A stretch of DNA of 64,000 nucleotides from Pseudorasbora parva (lineage: Eukaryota > Chordata > Actinopteri > Cypriniformes > Gobionidae): the NCBI RefSeq assembly GCF_024679245.1, contig NC_090177.1, positions 28,174,675 to 28,238,674 of the forward strand, read 5' to 3'. Below are positions 10,838-22,184 of this stretch, in pieces. The notes below the pieces were generated by a model. That model had not been told where the DNA came from. It saw nothing but the letters and a program-made list of their open reading frames with translations, and did no database searches. A program made the translations under genes and the position numbers. How positions within the stretch are numbered: the first letter of the stretch is position 1; every line of letters starts with the position of its first letter.

Positions 10838-11842
10838 ATGGACTACCACAAGCTGTCGTAGACACCATCGCTTCAGCTAGAGCCCCTCTACGAGGCGCCT
10901 CTATGCGCTGAAGTGGAACCTGTTCGTTGAGTGGTGCGCTTCCCGCCGGGAAGACCCCCGAAGGTGTTCGATCAGTGTCGTGCTTTCCTTCCTGCAAGAT
11001 GGGTTGGAGAGAAGGCTGTCTCCCTCCACCCTCAAGGTATATGCTGCAGCAATAGCAGCGTACCATGATGTAGTAGAAGGTAAGTCCGTGGGGAAGCACG
11101 ACCTAATCGTCAGGTTCCTCAGAGGTGCGAGGGACTAAATCCTCCTCGTCCATCCTCGATACCCTCTTGGGACTTAGCTCTAGTGCTCCGAGCACTTCAG
11201 AGCCCTCCCTTCGAGCCTTTGGCGTCTTGTGAGCTGAAAATCTTGTCAATGAAGACAGTGCTCCTGACGGCATTGGCCTCGATCAAGAGGGTAGGGGACC
11301 TGCATGCACTTTCGGTCAACGAATCGTGCCTAGAGTTCGGGCCAGGTAACTCTCACGTTGTCCTGAGACCCCGGCCCGGATATGTGCCCAAGGTTCCTAC
11401 CACTCCCTTCCGGGATCAGGTGGTGAACCTGCAAGCGCTGCCTTCGGAGGAGGCAGACCCAGCCCTGGCTTTGCTGTGTCCGGTCCGCGCTCTTCGCGCT
11501 TACGTTGACCGGACCCAAAGCCTTCGGACCTCAGAGCAACTCTTCGTCTGTTACGGAGGCCAGCAGAAGGGAAAGGCTGTCTCCAAGCAGAGGTTAGCCC
11601 ACTGGATAGTGGATGCTATAGTCTTGGCCTACCAGTCCCAAGACGTGCCTTGCCCGTTCGGTGTAAGAGCTCACTCCACTCGGAGTGTTGCTTCTTCCTG
11701 GGCGCTGGCTCAAGGCGCCTCGCTGACAGACATATGTAGAGCTGCGGGCTGGGCGACACCTAACACGTTTGCTAGATTCTATAGCTTACGTGTAGAGCCG
11801 GTATCTTCCCGCATCCTCGCCCCCAGTGGCCAGGAGCGCTAA
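10838..11842 (+). pseudogene. DIRS tyrosine recombinase
   Basis: The N-terminal, DNA-binding part is split over three frames: a segment ending ASARAPLRGASMR at about 10911, then RRLYALKWNLFVEWC...LSPSTLKVYAAAIAAYH (10890-11135), then WDLALVLRALQSPP. This implies two frameshifts, near 10890 and 11135. From 11183 to 11842 the catalytic domain is open for 219 codons. Visible catalytic motifs are KRVGDLHALS (Arg I region, near 11288), RAHSTRSVASSWA (His-x-x-Arg, near 11667), GWATPNTFARFYSL (nucleophilic Tyr, near 11750-11790). The protein would integrate a circular DNA intermediate, which accounts for the absence of a target duplication and of an integrase. The C-terminus ends LAPSGQER. Confidence 0.92.
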
Positions 11843-12482
11843 GTGCCCGTTCTAAGTGTCGGCTTGCGAAACGCCACTCCCGCCCTCTGGGCCGGATACG
11901 TGCGTCTATTGTCTCCAGTTGTGTTCCCCGGGAAACCGGCTAACCCTGTCGAGCTCCTCCGTCACCCCTCCGGTGTCAGACGTTGCGGACCGTCTGACGC
12001 CAGGCCTGCACCCGTATGCTTGTGAAACGTGGCTGTAGGCTGGGTTCCATATGTAGCGGTTCCCTCACGGCAACCCCATATGTGTATTCTTCCACGGTAT
12101 CAGCTACCCTTCGGGCTAGCCCCGTGTCTTTCCCTCGACAGAGCCCGCTCTGTCGTCTCTGGGCGTGTTCTTTCCCCCCTTCAATCAGGCTGGAACCACC
12201 CCAGAGACTGCCATATGTTGCACTACCCTGCCAGGTTAGTCCTTATGTGTATTCTGCCACCTCTCCTTCCCTGAAGGACGTGGCCCCGCAGCGTACCCTC
12301 TCTCTCAAATACGAGGTAGGCACGCTTTCCCAGCGTTATCCAATAGTCATTCTGAGTGGGTCTTGCAGAAACAGCAGTGACTGTACTCCCTGCTTGGAGC
12401 CCTGACTTCCGTACCATACTAGACGGTGCAGTGCGCTCAAGCAGGACGCTGGAAGGGCCAGCATCCTGGCGTTTTCCATAGG
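11843..12482 (+). other. DIRS spacer between recombinase and ICR
   Basis: Non-coding, with partially repeated phrases: 'ccatatgt.gcggttccct..cggcaacc', 'tatgtgtattcttccac' near 12045-12095, and again near 12210-12260. It may carry 3' processing signals, but none is clear. Confidence 0.6.
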
Positions 12483-12596
12483 GATCCCATTCGTCGGTTC
12501 AGTTCTGACGTACGTCGAACGTGACCGACTGAAAGGGAACGTCTCGGTTACGTGTGTAACCCTCGTTCCCTGAAGGAGGGAACGGAGACGTACGTC
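12483..12596 (+). repeat. DIRS internal complementary region (ICR)
   Basis: 12483-12540 is the reverse complement of the left end (6597-6654), 58 bp. 12541-12596 is the reverse complement of the right end (12812-12867), 56 bp. AAC at 12538-12540 corresponds to the GTT present at both outer boundaries. In the DIRS replication model this region templates joining of the two ends into a circle. Confidence 0.95.
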
Positions 12597-12870
12597 CCGT
12601 CGCCAGATGCTGTGCTTCCGCTGGGAGTCCGGTCACCTTTCGGCTCCTCAGCAGAAAAAGCGCTGATCTACCATTCCACTTCCTATTTATACCCGCGCTG
12701 CGGGGCGGAGCGTGGAATGCGTGATCGCATGCCAAATTTCATTGGCTCGTTGTTAGATGCTCGAAGTAGGATTGGTCTCTAAAGTAAGATCCCATTCGTC
12801 GGTTCAGTTCTGACGTACGTCTCCGTTCCCTCCTTCAGGGAACGAGGGTTACACACGTAACCGAGACGTT
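12597..12870 (-). repeat. DIRS right inverted terminal repeat
   Basis: 12654-12821 is an inverted copy of 6621-6788, including the TATA region. The outer part (12812-12867) is complementary to the second half of the ICR. It ends ...gtaaccgagacGTT at 12870. Confidence 0.93.
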
Positions 12871-12984
12871 ACAAATGGAACCATTAAATGAAGAACCCTA
12901 ACGCAACGTCCATAATAAAAAATGGCAGAATAGCTTTAAAAATATGTCAGTTTACACAATACGGTCTTATCATACACACGGCGC

Positions 12985-13154
12985 AATGCGATGCCAGGTA
13001 AACTTTCCGTGTCAAACACGGAATTTTCCGTTATTTGTGAGAAAATGCTTCAAGGCCAAACCCATGCATCTTCTGAATGAGTACTTAATCTTCTGATCAA
13101 AACACACACGAGGAAGACACAGTGAAACAAGCAATCATATTCAAATCAAATAAC
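12985..13154. repeat. Segment duplicated at 22185-22389
   Basis: Shared phrases in order with 22185-22389: 'cggaattttccgttat', 'gaaaatgcttc..ggcca', 'gcatcttctgaatgagtact', 'ctgatcaaaacacacacgag'. This copy lacks about 60 bp present in the other. Each copy is interrupted by a different TIR element. Confidence 0.75.
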
Positions 13155-14340
13155 TTAAAGGGGGGGGGGGGGGTGAAACACTCAGTTTCAGTCAATCTCA
13201 TGTCAGTTTTGAGTACCTATAGAGTAGTATTGCATCCTTCATATCTCCGAAAAGTCTTTAGTTTTATTATATTTATAAAAAAAATATGGGCTGTACCGAG
13301 TCTTTCCGGAAAAAAAACGAGCGCCTGGAGGCGTATCGTGTGGGTGGAGCTAAAGAATGATGAATGTGCAAAGCGGTGACGTCCTCAAGCGTGGAGAAAC
13401 CCATGGCTATTGATCTCAGCTAATAGATATATGATCCAGAATCATTCAGAGGCTGAAATAGAAACAGCAACAGCAGGACGTCCGTCTCTGTGGTAAGTAT
13501 TGTATTTAGTGGCCTGTCAACATTTGTGTGTCTTTACTCGCATGAGGAGTGGGGACATGATTCGGTTTATGGACTATTGTATGGGACTATACCTTAGCAG
13601 TAGCAAGCAAAACGGTTTTGCACGTCAGACTAGTGTAACGTTATACATAGAACAGCAATGAAGTCCGTTAGTGCATTTGAATGACGAAGCACGCGATCGT
13701 GTCGTTTACTGATTTTTACTAACGCGATGATAAGCAACAGCACAGACATTTGAAGCAGTTTTACTCACCGGCTGCTTCCAAAACAGGACCGAACTTTTAT
13801 CGCTGGGACTGCTCCGTCAAAAACACACTTCTTGGAGTGTGGAGATCCACTTTGCGATGTTGTGAAGCTTCCCGTCATTTCTGCGTTCAAACCGGTTCAA
13901 ATGCAGCGCTGCCGTCCCGGAATGCTGTGCTGAAGCGTTGAAGTCGCTTAATGTCAAAGTGGAGGAATGAAGTGGAGCGCGGCGCGGACTATAACCAACA
14001 TAATTGTTCACGGACGAGTGGATCTGCAGCTTGAGAGCAGTGTTTACGGGCGTGCATTTCCTCTCTCGCTCTAGTCACGCGCACGCGCACCCTACCGGGA
14101 GAAGAGCCCGTACGGCCCATACAAGGACCTTCCGGTCTATTAACGTCCAGCCGAGCCATACTCGAAAAAAACTCTCCGAAACTTGTGAGAAACCGGAAGG
14201 AGTATTTTTAACACAGAAATACTCCATCAAACATCCAACATTAGTTTTTGAAACTTTGTCTATGTTTAGGATGGGAATCCAAGTCTTTAACAGTGTAAAA
14301 AGCTCAGTATGCATGAAACAGCATTTCACCCCCCCTTTAA
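13155..14340. mobile_element. TTAA-flanked non-autonomous DNA element with G-rich termini
   Basis: Starts TTAA-AGGGGGGGG...GTGAAA (13155) and ends TTTCACCCCCCCTTTAA (14340), with TTAA at each side as in piggyBac/Kolobok-type target duplications. Subterminal regions carry the usual decayed inverted-repeat phrases (ctccgaaaagtctt / ctctccgaaacttgt). Short ORFs inside have no transposase motif. Related fragment at 5135-5229. Confidence 0.8.
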
Positions 14341-14350
14341 GCATCTTAAG

Positions 14351-15262
14351 CAATGACAGTCAGCATCCGTGGTCCACGCACGGATTCCCAACACACATTT
14401 AATTATTTGCATTTGTAAAAGTAGACATGATTTTATGAATATTTATAGCCTACTTTTATATTTCGGAGCAACTAACTCCACTCCTACCCTAAACCTACCC
14501 ACTCAACAATATAAAACACATAACAGGCAAATAAATGTACAGTCACAGTTATTTATTGCAAAGACGGACCAGAAACAGTATAGAAGTATCAACTCATGTT
14601 GCATTCCAAGTCTTGTGAAGTCATTTGATATCTTCATGTGAAGAACAGAGTTGATCTTAATGTTTTAGTCGTTGAAATGATGATCGCGCTCCACGCACTC
14701 GTTATGATACAGAGGACTCTTCAGCATGACGCGATCGGTCACGAGACACACGACAGCCAATGGCATTTTACAATCAAAGCTGATGTAATGACGCGATCGG
14801 TCACGAGACACATGACAGCCAATGGCATTTTACAATCAAAGCTGATGTAATGACGCGATCGGTCACGAGACACATGACAGCCAATTCTGTCAAAGCTGAT
14901 GTGATGTTTCTTCCGCCAGCAATATTTGAAATGTATTAATATTCGCCAAATTGACTCGACGTTACTGATCGCTTTTGGGGATTTTCTTCACACAAATCAA
15001 TCATTTGGCCTTGTAACACTTGGAATATTTGTAGTTTCTGAATAAATTGTGCCTGCAGTATCTGTGTATCTGCCTGTTATATCCTGTTTTTTATAATACA
15101 CAAATTGGCAGGTTTAGGGAAGGGATTGAGTTACGCGTTCAAAACGTGTCTGAATAAATAAAAATAAAAATAAAATAAATTATGCTGAATGACTCAAACT
15201 GATGAATATAAGGTGTTTGAACAGGGTGTCCGTGTGTGGACCACGGATGCTGGCTGTCATTG
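14351..15262. mobile_element. MITE with internal 62-bp tandem repeats
   Basis: Left end caatgacagtcagcatccg, then tggtccac, pairs with right end gtggaccacggatgctgg, then ctgtcattg (15232-15262). The interior is related, in inverse orientation, to the 22390-23561 element. Shared phrases include acctaccc.., ataaaacacataacaggcaaataa, tgcattccaagtctt and gagttgatcttaatgtttta. Abuts the TTAA element within about 10 bp. Confidence 0.75.
14728..14905. repeat. 62-bp tandem repeat, 2.9 copies
   Basis: Units start 'gacgcgatcggtcacgagac' at 14728, 14790 and 14852. The third copy is shortened near 14886. A homologous pair of units, more diverged, lies in the sister element (about 22965-23070). Confidence 0.92.
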
Positions 15263-15378
15263 ACGTACATAGGCATCACTTCTGTGAACCCATCACGGAA
15301 TTTTCGGCAACTCTGTGAAACTACCACAGATTTTTGAGTTAAGGGTCTGTGTTCATTTCAGGGAATTCTGTGAGATCA

Positions 15379-15849
15379 GGTTGGTTGAAAATGGACAAAC
15401 CCAGAAATTGGGTTGTTTGAACCAACCTGATCACACATAAATGCGTATAAATAGTACGAGTGTGTAATGTCGTGGAATGTATACGCCAAAACTCCTTTTG
15501 GCGTGCATATGATACGCTGTTTTTCGCGTGCATATGATACGCACTTTATGGCGTATATATGACACGCGCTTGGGTAGGTTTAGGGTGGTGGGGCGTATAT
15601 ATGAAACGCTCTTGGGTAGGTTTAGGGTGGTGCGGTCGGGGGTTCGTATGTATAATACGCCATAAAATGCGTGTCATATGTCATATCAAAATGAGTTTTG
15701 ACGTATACATTCCACGACATTGCAAACGTACTATTTATACGCATTTTTGTGAGAATACCCTGTTTGAACCCAGTGAATGGACCCAGTTTCTATGTTTGTC
15801 CATTTTCAACCCAACTTGGGTTGTTTTTAACCCAGAATTTTTTAGAGTA
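15379..15849. mobile_element. MITE with 'aacccaacttgggtt' palindromic arms, interrupted
   Basis: Right arm ...caacccaacttgggttg.., ending acccagaattttttagagt (15849), matches the element at 53683-53924. The left arm begins 'ggttggttgaaaatggac' (15379) and lacks the outer terminus. The element is split by the insertion at 15424-15760. Confidence 0.75.
15424..15760. mobile_element. Nested MITE with 10-bp flanking direct repeat
   Basis: 'tgtttgaacc' occurs immediately left (15414-15423) and right (15761-15770), consistent with an 8-10 bp target duplication. Termini are imperfect inverted repeats containing 'aaatgcgtataaatagtac'. Same family as the elements at 28402-28682, 29279-29551 and 39821-40231. 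A 'cttgggtaggtttagggtgg' phrase occurs twice inside (15569, 15613). Confidence 0.82.
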
Positions 15850-18122
15850 CAAATGCTCGTTTTTTTTTTACTCAACAGCTTATAAAAAATTCTTTGTTTT
15901 TGTTTCTTTGTTTTTTAGCTTGTTTGCTGTTCTCGCATAGCAGCTTTTAGACATTGTTCTTTGCTTTGTTAAAAGTCAGAAATGACAAAGAGGAAGCCTC
16001 ACACAATACAAAGTCAATGGAGACCGTTGGATTGTTTTTTCCCCCAGTGGGCGTGGCTTTCAGATTATGATTTGTCTCTGTCTCTATAGTGCCCACATTT
16101 CTAATCTTACTCAGCTAATTCGTATTCATGAGCCAGCCCGATACCACTCTCTCTGCCAGAAATGCCAAATGAATAACAATAAGAATATACAAAATATTGG
16201 TACAGCAGGTGCCATAACACCATAGCAAGACTAACCCTATCTTTCCCTTTAGTGAACTTCTCAGGGTGCTGCATCTGTGTTGTTCACACTGTCTAATTCA
16301 TTAGTTGAGGCTGCGGTGTGAAGGATGGAAATTAGTTCACAAAGCTGACAGCTTCATTAGCTACAGTTTTTGACAGGGTGACAGATGATGAAAAGACCAA
16401 CAATCAGAGGTCAGCTTCGACAAAAACCATCCTTTAAAACTGTCCTCTGTGCTTCCACTTCACAAACACTTACCTTAAAGGGTTCATGTACACAGAGTAA
16501 TGTAACAAAACATAAAAGAAAACAATGTCAGTTGTTATTCTTTCGCTGTCTGCCGGAAGCTAGTTATTTTAGTTATCATTTGAAACTTTTACGGACTTAA
16601 AAATCAGACACAGACAGAAACGACTATTCACTGCCATTGGAAGAGCCAGGACATTTGTTTATATAACTCAGATTATGTTCGTCTGAAAGAAAAATGTCAT
16701 AAACACCTAGGATGACTAAAGGGCGAGTGAGTAAATCTTGAGCTAATTTACATTTTGGGGTGCTATCCCTGTATAAGACAACAATAGAAGTGTGTGTTTA
16801 ACTTTTATTTCTATTATAAAATGGAAATGAATCAATGGCTTCCCCAGAGCAGAGTCAATATCCAGCGTGGATTTCTTATCGAACCGAGGTATGTGGTCAT
16901 AACAGAACTGCGGGACTGATTAGCATAAACATACTATATTGCTTTACGCTCTCTTCTCACCACATGCAATTCAACTTTTTCCAGTCATTACAATACATTA
17001 AAAACAAAGCAATTCTTTTCTGTTTAAATGTCACATTTCATTAAATAAACACACTTCTCACATGTTGCCAGGTTAATATGCCATTTCAAAGGCATTAATA
17101 ACTTTTAAATAGTACACTACACGCATACACACAGTATATTTACAAAATGTTAATTGCGATTAATCAATTTGACAGAACTACATTTAAAGAACATATAAAT
17201 ATACATATAAAAAGCTCCTTTGAGTCAGTCTCTTTATTTACTCAACCTTTCTTATTTTTACTGTATCCATAAGGGAGCATTTCAGTGAGAGTTTCAGGAA
17301 GCAAATGCAAAGAATCAAGTTCCTAACCTGAAGCTTTTTTGGCTAAACAAAGGATTAGCAACATTACTTGCAGATCTCTGTGATAATAATGGTTCAGGGA
17401 GTATACAGTACACCTGCCCCGCTGTTCTATTTTCAATAATAAGAGCGAGTGAGACCAAACTTCTGGAACTCATTCAAAGACTTAAAGATCAATTAAAAGC
17501 TAAATCTCACTCTAATGGATAAATGGAGAGACGGGTCAAAGCAATCAGCAGTAATGACAGATTTAGAGTTTCATTTAGTGTAAATGAGATTCTGAAGACT
17601 GACTGAGCTTTAGATAAAGGATAGGAAAGCACAAAATCTCATAAGAACACCAGATATTTGTACTGCATTTGGTTTAAATTTATTTTCATTTCACACATTT
17701 TTCTACAGCACACCATTTGTTCTTTCAAGCAACGTTTCTTCCGTAGTGTAACATATCTGCTGCTCTATACAGAAAATAAAACGATTTCTGGGTTAATGCA
17801 ATGAGAATTTCCTTTGATACAGCCATAAATAATTAAATGATTATCGGGAGAGGGAGATTGAGAACTATTAAATACTTAATCATGATGAAATCTAATTTAC
17901 ATGAGGAGTGGGATCACATTTACATCCAAATGGTTACTAAAAAGTGACTGAACTCTAAATAACTTAAATTGTCTGGTACGATCAGAATTACTGAATATGT
18001 TTGAGTTTGTCATATCTTCATAGGCATAAAAGCCATATATTGCAAACGATTGTGTTGCTGTGAAGTTTACACTGAATTTCCTTAATTAATTCTATATGAG
18101 TTTTTAAAATTAAATTAGTATA
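15850..18122. other. No gene recognised
   Basis: AT-rich unique-looking DNA with only short ORFs; no RNA gene or repeat structure I can support. Confidence 0.5.
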
Positions 18123-19193
18123 TATACACTGATCAGGCATAGCAATGACAGGTGAAGTAAATAACACTGATTATCTCTTCATGTCGGCACCTGTTAGTGG
18201 ATAGCATATATTAGGCATCAAGTGAACATTTTGTCCTCAAAGTTGATGCGTTAGAAGCAGGAAAAATGGGCAAGAGTAAGGATTTGAGTGGGTTAGAGTT
18301 AGCCACTAACCCTGTTGGCTGAAAGCCTTCCCAGAAGAATTTAAGCAGTTACAGGTGGGCCAACTCCATATTAAACCCTACAGATTAAAGGGTCAGTTCA
18401 CCTAAAAATGAAATTCATGCCATCAGTGACTCTGATGTCCCTAATGTCAATTCGACACCCGTAAGACCTCCGTTCATCTTCGGAACACAGTTTAAGATAT
18501 TTTATATTAAGCCCGAGAGCATATCTAAGTGTATGCACACTATACTGTCCAAGTCCAGAAAGGGAAAAAAAACATCATCAAAGTAGTCCACATGTGACAT
18601 CAGTTAGTTTATTAGAATCTCTTGAAGCATCAAAAATACATTTTGGTCCAAAAATAACAAAAACTACGACTTTATTCAGCATTGTCTTCTCTTCCACTTT
18701 TGTTTTCAAACTTCACATAAAGATTCAAACGGTCATGAATCAGCTTATTGATTTATGATTTGCATCGCGCGTCAAACTGCCAAACTGCTGAAATCATGTG
18801 ACACTGGCGATCCGAATCACGAATCAACACGGAAGAGAAGACAATGCTGAATAAAGTAGTAGTTTTTGTTGTTTTTGGACCAAAATGTATTTTCGATGCT
18901 TCAAGAATACTTTCATTGCTTCACTATACTTTGATGATGTTTTTATTCCCTTTCTGGACATGGACGGTATAGTGTGCATACACTTACATACGCTGTCGGA
19001 CTAAATATAAAATATCTTAAACTGTGTTCTGAAGATGAACGGAGGTCTTATGCGTGTGGAACGACATTATGGTGAGTCATTAATGCCATAAATTTCATTT
19101 TTGGGTGAACTAACCCTTTAAGAATGGGATGTCATTAAGATTCATGTGCATGTAAAGGCAAGCGTCCCAAAACTTTTGGCATTAAAGTGTATA
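18123..19193. mobile_element. Tc1/mariner-type MITE interrupted by a TTAA element
   Basis: Ends tatacactgatcaggcat (18123) and ...cttttggcattaaagtgtata (19193), with the octamer tatacact/agtgtata inverted. The two halves (18123-18388 and 19118-19193) read as one continuous MITE once the inserted element is set aside. No coding capacity. Confidence 0.7.
18385..19121. mobile_element. TTAA-flanked MITE ('agggt.agttcaccc' family)
   Basis: TTAA at 18385-18388 and 19118-19121. Long inverted arms: left agggtcagttcacctaaaaa, then atgaaatt...., cctccgttcatcttcggaac, acagtttaagatattttata; right is the reverse complement with divergence. About 729 bp between the TTAAs. Partial relatives occur at 34312-35045 (possible), 46275-46410, 48878-49050 and 51528-51550. 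Confidence 0.85.
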
Positions 19194-20310
19194 TTACTTT
19201 ACTGACAGGTATTTGTTCTTGTTTTAAGTTCACTTAGTTTTGATCAATTGTTCAGTAAACAAAACAGTCAGTTCTGAAATAAGGGAAACAATTATTTTAG
19301 TAAGCTATTGCATCTGAAGTAAGCTATTGCAATTTTGTTAAATGGTCAGGCGGGACATTTGGATATGTATTTATGCATTTCCAGTTTATGAACAGGGACA
19401 CTTTTTTATTATTTAATTGGTACTTGTCTTGTCTTGCTTTCAGAGGCAGATGCTCCTAGGAGGGAAATATACCAAGCATCTTTGACAACAGACTCCTAAA
19501 TGACCAAAACAGCATTTCAGATGCTTTGCAAACAAAACATTTCCAGCTGGTTAGTACAGTTATTCTGTTACATCGCCAAAGTCACATGTTGTTGTTTTTA
19601 AAGCTCATTGAGAAATTTATTCGGTAAAAGCATTTCCGTAGAAATTCTTGTATCAGATAGAACATTTATCAGACTCAAGTGGGCACATACATTTTTATGC
19701 ACTTTTTTAAATGAATGCGCATCTTGGCGTTTCTATTTAGCATATTTGATGTGATATCCCAAAATGCGCATGAAAAAAGATAAATGGAAACACAGCAAAT
19801 GATCACTTAAGCGTGAACACGATGAATGCCTAAAACATTCTTTACGCTCCATAGAAAGAAGAGGCTAATTACAAGTGGCATGACATATCCTCACACCTGA
19901 AGTAGTTTTGAATATTTTACTATTTTAATCACTTACTGAACTTACATTTTCTCCAGCAGTGCGCCTACTCTCTCAAAGTACAATATCACTGGAATAGCTA
20001 AAGCAACATGCCAGCAGTGCTATTTTAAACCCATCTTCAGCTCATTCATGTGGCTTGATCCTGTTCCCAGAAGCATGACTATGCTTGCCATTAATAAGAA
20101 CACTAATCTTCAAACCTCCTTCATACCCTTCTCTTTGGACACATTCATTTCTTCCTGGCCAGGCTTCTTTAAGGGATCCAACAGAGCACCCTAAGAGCAA
20201 AAAAAAAAAAAAAAAAAAAACATCATTCAACACAATTGATTTAGGACTTTCATGATTCATAAACCTGTGGGCAAGATTTTTAAAGAAGATACTTCTGCAA
20301 AATATGATTC
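19194..20310. other. No gene recognised
   Basis: AT-rich; a 22-bp A tract near 20199-20221. No supported feature. Confidence 0.5.
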
Positions 20311-20364
20311 CATCCATCCATCCATCCATCCATCCATCCATCCATCCATCCATCCATCCATCCA
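20311..20364. repeat. (CATC)n microsatellite
   Basis: About 13 tetranucleotide units. Confidence 0.97.
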
Positions 20365-21714
20365 TATAAAGATTTCTATAAAGATTTATATTTGGCATCA
20401 ACCTCAGTAAAAAAAAAGATTTTGTGTTAACAGTATGCAAGAAAAAGATTTGTAGCGATAATAATGAAGGATTGTGTACCAGCTATAAAAGTAGATACAG
20501 TGAAGAGCTGATTATATTATATCCAGCTAAACAAACACCATGTATACACTTGAGAATAGGTGCAAGAGGAATTTTATGATGTTATACATAAAATGTTGTA
20601 TAATATGATGGTTCTGGGTTTACCTTCAGGATATGAATATTGTTGTATTCCAGCTTTATTAATTTCCTCTTGCCTCTAAAATGGGATTTGAGCAAGTCAA
20701 GCTTATCAGGTAAATGAAAAGTAATAATATTATAAGTAATATCATGCATGGTCCCATTAAATGAGGGCATCATATATTTTTTCCCCTTTTCATTCATGTT
20801 CTGCCAGCTTTAATTAAAGTCTCTGTGACTGTGAGAGAAGACGTTATCTGACTGATGGCAGCCGTGCCGCTCGACGACACAGATCAGTTCCTTCTCCTGA
20901 ACTTTAGCTCAGATTAAACAGAGGACGTTTCAGTCACGCTTACAGGGGCTTTCTTTCTAAAAAATTGTTAAGAGCAAAGAAATATGATTTTTTAACATTT
21001 AACATTTTCAACAGTGCAGCTGAAGATTTATCAATGTCAACGAAGTGAGTCATAATGAGATAACAGGGTTCTGTTATAACATTGTAGGAATATTCAGTAT
21101 AAATTAAGCTCAATCAACAGCATTTGTGTTATATAGTAATGGCAAAAGCCATATAGTGGAAGTAAATGATGCGGGTAAACAGCATTTAAATTATGTGTGT
21201 TTCAAGAGACCAGTACAATTAGTATCTGCTTCTCAGATTGCAAAGATAGTAGGGTGCACCAATAGGCTATTCATTTTAGAGGCAGGGTGGCCTCATTATA
21301 TACATTATACAATGTATATAATGTATACTTTATATACGCGCAAGCTAAATTTTGAATCGACTTCTGACAGAAGAGCAGGGTGTATCTTGTAGCACAGGGT
21401 GCAATCAGTGTGTACATTAACGATTTGAGGGAAATATAATATACATTTAATATAATATAAAACCTTGAAATGGCGCTCTGTGCCGTGGCAGGATTTTCAA
21501 CAACTTCCTGAGTCGCTGCAGACAGGCGCTGAATGCCACCACTGGTGTGTGTAGACTCATTGAAAACAATGTGTTCGAATTTTAAAGACATGGCACGGCA
21601 CAGCGCTGAGCTTCGCATCCGGTGTGCGACCCCCTTACACCTCAGGCTTTGCTCCTTAGGCGAAAGTTCAGGGCGAGGTCATCAGCTTAAATAGCACTTT
21701 GATTGAACTATGCA
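20365..21714. other. No gene recognised; one small hairpin
   Basis: AT-rich. 21295-21306 (attatatacatt) pairs perfectly with 21311-21322 around a 4-base loop. No other supported feature. Confidence 0.5.
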
Positions 21715-22165
21715 TCTTAGCGACGCAATGCGAGTGAATCATTTGCAAAAGGGAATGTATTTCGGGGAATGTAACTCGGTTCTCTGAGAATAACATGAGT
21801 ATTGCATGAGTATTGCATTAAGCTTCAGGTCTTGACGCTTTAGTCGAATTACCCTGATTTCTATGGCGAAATGGGCTGCTTATATAGCCAGTAGCTCCAC
21901 CCCTTTTGGCAGGCTCAGCTTGCTGGAGACGGGACACGCCCCTACTGGTTTGTGCCGCCTCACTATATGTTCCTGCAGTTCCCACAGCACAAACAATCAG
22001 TGCGCTTATATCTCTTCACTATGTGGGCTGTGCTGCTGCACTACATTTTAAAATAAAAACTTATATTACAATATTTTTGAGAAAAGGAGTTTCCCATAAG
22101 CATCTTAGCAACACAATACTCATTCCCGTTATTCTTAGGGAACCGAGGTTATGTCCTTGTCCATA
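21715..22165. mobile_element. DIRS-like terminal repeat of a third family (solo)
   Basis: 'gggaatgtaactcggttctc', then tgagaataacatgagtattgc (21760-21810), recurs inverted as aatactcattcccgttattc, then ttagggaaccgaggttatgtcc (22118-22165). A TATA-like 'gcttatatagccag' lies between (21869). This ordering (ICR-like segment, TATA, inverted outer terminus) matches the right end of the complete DIRS element at 12541-12870, but the sequence belongs to neither of the other two subfamilies. No coding region adjoins. Confidence 0.6.
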
Positions 22166-22184
22166 ACTCTGTCCCCGCCGAACA

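Larger units (their letters stand above)
6597..12870 (+). mobile_element. Nearly complete DIRS-type (tyrosine recombinase) retrotransposon, subfamily X
   Basis: This 6.27-kb element has every structural hallmark of a DIRS element. The termini are inverted: 6621-6788 pairs with 12654-12821. GTT stands at each outer boundary (6597-6599 and 12868-12870). An internal complementary region at 12483-12596 is the exact reverse complement of the left end (58 bp) joined to that of the right end (56 bp). Coding order on the plus strand is gag-like remnant, reverse transcriptase, RNase H with methyltransferase-like region, then tyrosine recombinase. No target-site duplication is expected, because integration is by the recombinase. 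Several frameshifts break the ORFs, so the copy is non-coding as it stands. The termini and ICR have not diverged, which argues for fairly recent insertion. Confidence 0.95.

Noticed and set aside
10105..10911. 268-codon plus ORF overlapping DIRS RNase H
   Set aside because: Out of frame with the RNase H/methyltransferase motifs; only its last ~25 codons correspond to the recombinase N-terminus after a frameshift.
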